Positions 61,448 through 64,000 of a stretch of 64,000 nt of DNA are shown piece by piece. The DNA comes from CAWJFJ01 sp963800065. GTDB lineage: Bacteria > Actinomycetota > Acidimicrobiia > Acidimicrobiales > UBA8190. The DNA is taken from positions 62,001 through 126,000 of the forward strand of contig CAWCZO010000010.1 in the NCBI GenBank assembly GCA_963800065.1, given 5' to 3'. Made by a program: the position numbers and the translations under genes. The number at the start of each line of letters is the position of its first letter. The first letter of the stretch is position 1. Below the pieces are notes generated by a model, which saw only the letters and a list, made by a program, of their open reading frames with translations, was not told the DNA's origin and did no database searches.

Positions 61448-62554
61448 TCAGGAACGCCCGTGGGCGGCCTGGGCGGCCGTCTCGAGGTCGGCCCGATACT
61501 CCGCCTCCCACACCACCAGCCGGTCCCGCCCGGCGTGCTTCGCCGCGTAGAGGGCCTGGTCGGCGTGACGGACGACCTCGGCGGGGGTGTCGAACTGGTC
61601 GGACCAGGTCGCGGCGCCGAAGCTCACGGTGACGTCCACCGGCGTATCGGCCGAGCGGGCATGCGACCGGAACCGCTCCGCCACGAGTGGCGCCTGGGCG
61701 ACATCGGTCTCGGGCAGGAGGACGGCCAGCTCGTCCCCACCGATCCGGCCCACCACGTCGGTCTCCCGGGCGGCGGCCATGAGCGCCTGGACGACGGAGC
61801 GGAGCGTGGCGTCGCCCACGTCGTGTCCGTGGGCGTCGTTGATGTGCTTGAAGGAGTCGAGATCGACCATGACGACGCTGAACGGACGGCCGTGCCGGCG
61901 GGTCCGGGCCGCTTCCAGCTCCAGCGCGTCCTGGAACGCCTGATAGGTGAGGCATCCGGTGAGGCCGTCGCGCGTGGCCAGTCTGTGCAGACGGGCCGTC
62001 AGGCGCCGTCTGTCGCGGTCCTGGGCGTTACGGTTGATGGCGGCCATGACAGCGATTCCCCCGGCCAGACCGAGGGCCACCCCGCTCATCGTCGCCCGCG
62101 ACGGACTGACGAAGCCGGCCGCTGACGCCACCGTGGCGTAGAACACCTCGGCCAGGACGGCGAGGGCGATGACGGTGGACAAGGGGTAGACGAGGGCGGC
62201 GAAGAGGACCGGGAGGACGAGCATGCCCGTCACTGGACTCTCCACCCCACCGTCGAGACCGGCCGCCGCCGCGATCAGGGCCAGGGTGGTGACCGACCAG
62301 ACGAAGAAGAAGGGAACGCGCCATCTGGAGTGGATGATCCGGGTCCCGACCGGGGCGAACACCCCGAGCCAGCACGCCACCGACCCGGCGTCGATGGTGA
62401 TCAGCAGGCCCCGATGGGGGCCGTGCGGCGTCAGGATCAGGTACCCGAAGAGCAGGACGGCGCCGAGGGTGAACGACCCCAGACCCATGAAGAGGTGCCG
62501 ACGCCAGAGGGCGCCTTCCCAGCCGTCGTCTTCCCGGGTCGGACCGCCACTCAT
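61448..62554 (-). CDS. membrane GGDEF diguanylate cyclase
   Basis: The protein has 368 residues from ATG 62554 (62602 possible). Six transmembrane segments (about 20-180) are followed by a GGDEF domain: ATRDGLTGCLTYQAF, VDLDSFKHINDAHGHDVGD and the active-site loop IGGDELAVLLP. The signature is GGDEL instead of GGDEF; the Glu and Asp that bind metal remain, so activity is likely but not certain. No RxxD inhibitory site is visible five residues upstream. It would make c-di-GMP from GTP. Confidence 0.88.
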   Translation of the reverse strand: MSGGPTREDDGWEGALWRRHLFMGLGSFTLGAVLLFGYLILTPHGPHRGLLITIDAGSVACWLGVFAPVGTRIIHSRWRVPFFFVWSVTTLALIAAAAGLDGGVESPVTGMLVLPVLFAALVYPLSTVIALAVLAEVFYATVASAAGFVSPSRATMSGVALGLAGGIAVMAAINRNAQDRDRRRLTARLHRLATRDGLTGCLTYQAFQDALELEAARTRRHGRPFSVVMVDLDSFKHINDAHGHDVGDATLRSVVQALMAAARETDVVGRIGGDELAVLLPETDVAQAPLVAERFRSHARSADTPVDVTVSFGAATWSDQFDTPAEVVRHADQALYAAKHAGRDRLVVWEAEYRADLETAAQAAHGRS

Positions 62555-62619
62555 CTCTTGATCGTCGACATGGCGCAATCCCGGCAGAAACAACGGCGAC
62601 ACAACGCCGCGGAGGCGGC

Positions 62620-63423
62620 TCAGGCGAAGCGCACCTCGAAGACCGGCACCGGCTCGGCAAAGCCCTTGAGGTCGACGGCCCCTCGGGCCTCGAAGTCGAG
62701 ACGCTTCCCGATGCAGAGATCGCGCACGGCATTCGAAACGGCGATTCCACCGGGCGATGCTGTTCCGCAGAGACGCGCCGAGAGTTGAACAGCGGCACCG
62801 AAGAGGTCGTCGCTCTCCGTTACCGGTTCCCCCACGCTGATCCCGACGCGCACGTGGATGGGTCGCTCGGCATCGGCGTTCCGGCGTCGCAGAGCTCGCT
62901 GGATGGCGATGCCGGACTCGACGGCCGCCACCGTGGAGGTGAACGACGCCATGATTCCGTCGCCCGTGTGTTTCACTTCGCGACCGCCCCGTTCGTGCAG
63001 TGCCTCCCGCACGATCTGGTCATGGGCGTGGAGGATCACCATGAACTCTTCGTCACCCAGTTCCTGCGTCTGCTCGGTCGAGCCGCAGAGATCCGTGAAG
63101 AGGATCGCCCGGAAGGCAGACTCGGCGTAGACGTCTCCCGGCTGGTGGTGGGGGGGATCGCCGAGAAACGCATTGATGGGGCCCAGACCCACCTCGATGA
63201 CGTTGTCGGCCACCAAGCCGTGAGCCTCCCGGTGGACGGCCTCCAGTGACTCCCGGTCGGGCCCTTCGGCCAGGCAGAACACCTTCCCCCCGTTGTCGTC
63301 GAACCAGTAGGTGACGTAACGGACTCCGTACTTGTCCTGAACGGCCAGATCGAGTTCGTGGGCGGCGGCGATCGCCTCGGCCGTCGCATCGGGCGCATCG
63401 TGGCGGTCGAGGAACAGGGGCAT
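62620..63423 (-). CDS. DUF4242 plus class III nucleotide cyclase fusion
   Basis: The protein has 267 residues from ATG 63423. Residues 1-90 (MPLFLDRHDAPDATAEAIAA) match the small DUF4242 ferredoxin-like domain. Residues about 105-267 form a class III cyclase domain. The metal-binding Asp is in ILFTDLCGSTEQTQ and the second Asp in VKHTGDGIMASF, followed by HVRVGISVGEPV. Catalytic residues appear intact, so it should make cAMP (or cGMP) in the cytosol. It has a leaderless promoter. Confidence 0.88.
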   Translation of the reverse strand: MPLFLDRHDAPDATAEAIAAAHELDLAVQDKYGVRYVTYWFDDNGGKVFCLAEGPDRESLEAVHREAHGLVADNVIEVGLGPINAFLGDPPHHQPGDVYAESAFRAILFTDLCGSTEQTQELGDEEFMVILHAHDQIVREALHERGGREVKHTGDGIMASFTSTVAAVESGIAIQRALRRRNADAERPIHVRVGISVGEPVTESDDLFGAAVQLSARLCGTASPGGIAVSNAVRDLCIGKRLDFEARGAVDLKGFAEPVPVFEVRFA

Positions 63424-63430
63424 GCCTCTG

Positions 63431-63436
63431 ACGCTA
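63431..63436 (-). promoter_or_regulatory. -10 box TAGCGT, leaderless promoter of the cyclase gene
   Basis: On the minus strand TAGCGT is followed by 7 nt and ATG 63423. Confidence 0.5.
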
Positions 63437-63496
63437 GCGACTCGGGGGCCTTTTTGCCCGGGCCGACCCCCCCGGGGTGGGGCCGGCCCGACGGCC

Positions 63497-64000
63497 TCAG
63501 CGAACGGCCGGCGGGATGTTCTGGTTGATGTGGAAGAGGTTCTCGGGGTCGTAGCGCGCCTTCAGCTCGGTGAGCCGGGCGTAGTTCCCGAGATAGGCGG
63601 AGCGCACGCGGTCCGGTCCCTCGTCCATCATGAAGTTTATGTAGGCGCCCCCTGCCGAGGTGGGGTGCAACTCCTCCCAGTACCGCTTGGCCCAGTCGGA
63701 GATGAGGCCGGCGTTCGACGGGTCGGGATCGACGCCGACGATCACACCGGCCCAGCCGCCGTCGCGATAGGCGAAGGCGGTGGCGGCGTCGGGGACACGA
63801 CCGGCGGCGCCGTCGATGGGGTACATGTGCATGGTCGAGTGGCCGGTGGGCAGCTGGGCGCCGTACTTGAGGTGCACCTCGATGGCCCGGTCGGAGATCT
63901 CGCGGAAGAAGTCCGCCCGCCAGTACCACTGGAGCCCGGCCGGGTAGAGCCCGTCGAAGGCACTCTGGAGGGCCGGGAAGGGCATGGCGTGCAAGCCGAC
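63497..64000 (-). CDS. C-terminal part of an FAD-linked (berberine-bridge type) oxidase
   Basis: The open frame runs off the right edge. The visible 167 residues end with YINFMMDEGPDRVRSAYLGN and LKARYDPENLFHINQNIPP, the BBE (berberine/berberine-like) C-terminal motif of FAD-linked oxidoreductases. The FAD-binding N-terminal part lies outside the window. Such enzymes oxidise carbohydrates, alkaloids or other small alcohols. Confidence 0.88.
   Translation of the reverse strand, partial: VGLHAMPFPALQSAFDGLYPAGLQWYWRADFFREISDRAIEVHLKYGAQLPTGHSTMHMYPIDGAAGRVPDAATAFAYRDGGWAGVIVGVDPDPSNAGLISDWAKRYWEELHPTSAGGAYINFMMDEGPDRVRSAYLGNYARLTELKARYDPENLFHINQNIPPAVR

Overview
The window reads as one contiguous stretch of a high-GC actinobacterial chromosome. 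The class Acidimicrobiia is my best guess. That guess rests on the very high GC, heavy GTG start usage, many apparently leaderless genes with a TANNNT box 5-8 nt before the start codon, a LexA/SOS box of the actinobacterial type, and secreted repeat propellers with the GYWLV.ADGGVFSFGDA signature. I could not run any search, so all family names come from motifs I can read. I see no rRNA, tRNA, CRISPR array, insertion sequence or phage gene.

Layout. 1-3.6 kb: end of an unidentified gene, a coiled-coil/HTH protein, a secreted TAP-type peptidase and an EnvC-like coiled-coil/M23-like secreted protein. 3.7-7.7 kb: a first Pel-type exopolysaccharide locus (spherulin-4/GH135-like hydrolase, PelF-like glycosyltransferase, polytopic membrane protein). 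7.7-12.5 kb: dienelactone hydrolase, GH1 glucosidase, nitrobindin-like and DUF1918 proteins, a universal stress protein. 12.5-14.6 kb: a UvrD/PcrA-type helicase behind a near-perfect SOS box. 14.6-20.6 kb: GH43-like protein, NfeD/SPFH pair, a frameshifted methyltransferase, GNAT, flippase-like membrane protein, VOC protein. 20.6-26.6 kb: SGNH-like, Asp-box and Gmad2-type lipoproteins, a small kinase and a secreted repeat propeller. 26.6-29.1 kb: metY-metX (homoserine acetylation and sulfhydrylation). 29.2-33 kb: a NarL-type two-component pair, a hypothetical protein and an APH-like kinase. 33-36.5 kb: an AddA/RecB-like helicase-nuclease.

From 36.5 kb on, cyclic-nucleotide signalling and surface matrix genes dominate. 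There are two membrane HD-GYP phosphodiesterases with extracytoplasmic tails, a GGDEF-EAL protein, a GGDEF diguanylate cyclase and a class III nucleotide cyclase. They surround a second Pel-type locus (TPR-like protein, PelF, PelG-like transporter, membrane-anchored beta-rich protein at 46.7-51.7 kb). Also here are a sedolisin protease, a 1387-residue Ig-repeat surface protein, a CAP plus propeller protein, a PQQ-type propeller lipoprotein and a frameshifted SMP-30-like lipoprotein. The simplest reading is a c-di-GMP-linked surface polysaccharide and adhesin region, but no Pel c-di-GMP receptor (PelD) is visible, so that link is inference.

Three genes (17.4, 39.8 and 60.0 kb) are each broken by a single-base frameshift, two of them clearly in homopolymers. 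Assembly error should be excluded before any of them is called a pseudogene. Long ORFs antisense to the genes listed are GC-codon shadows and are omitted.
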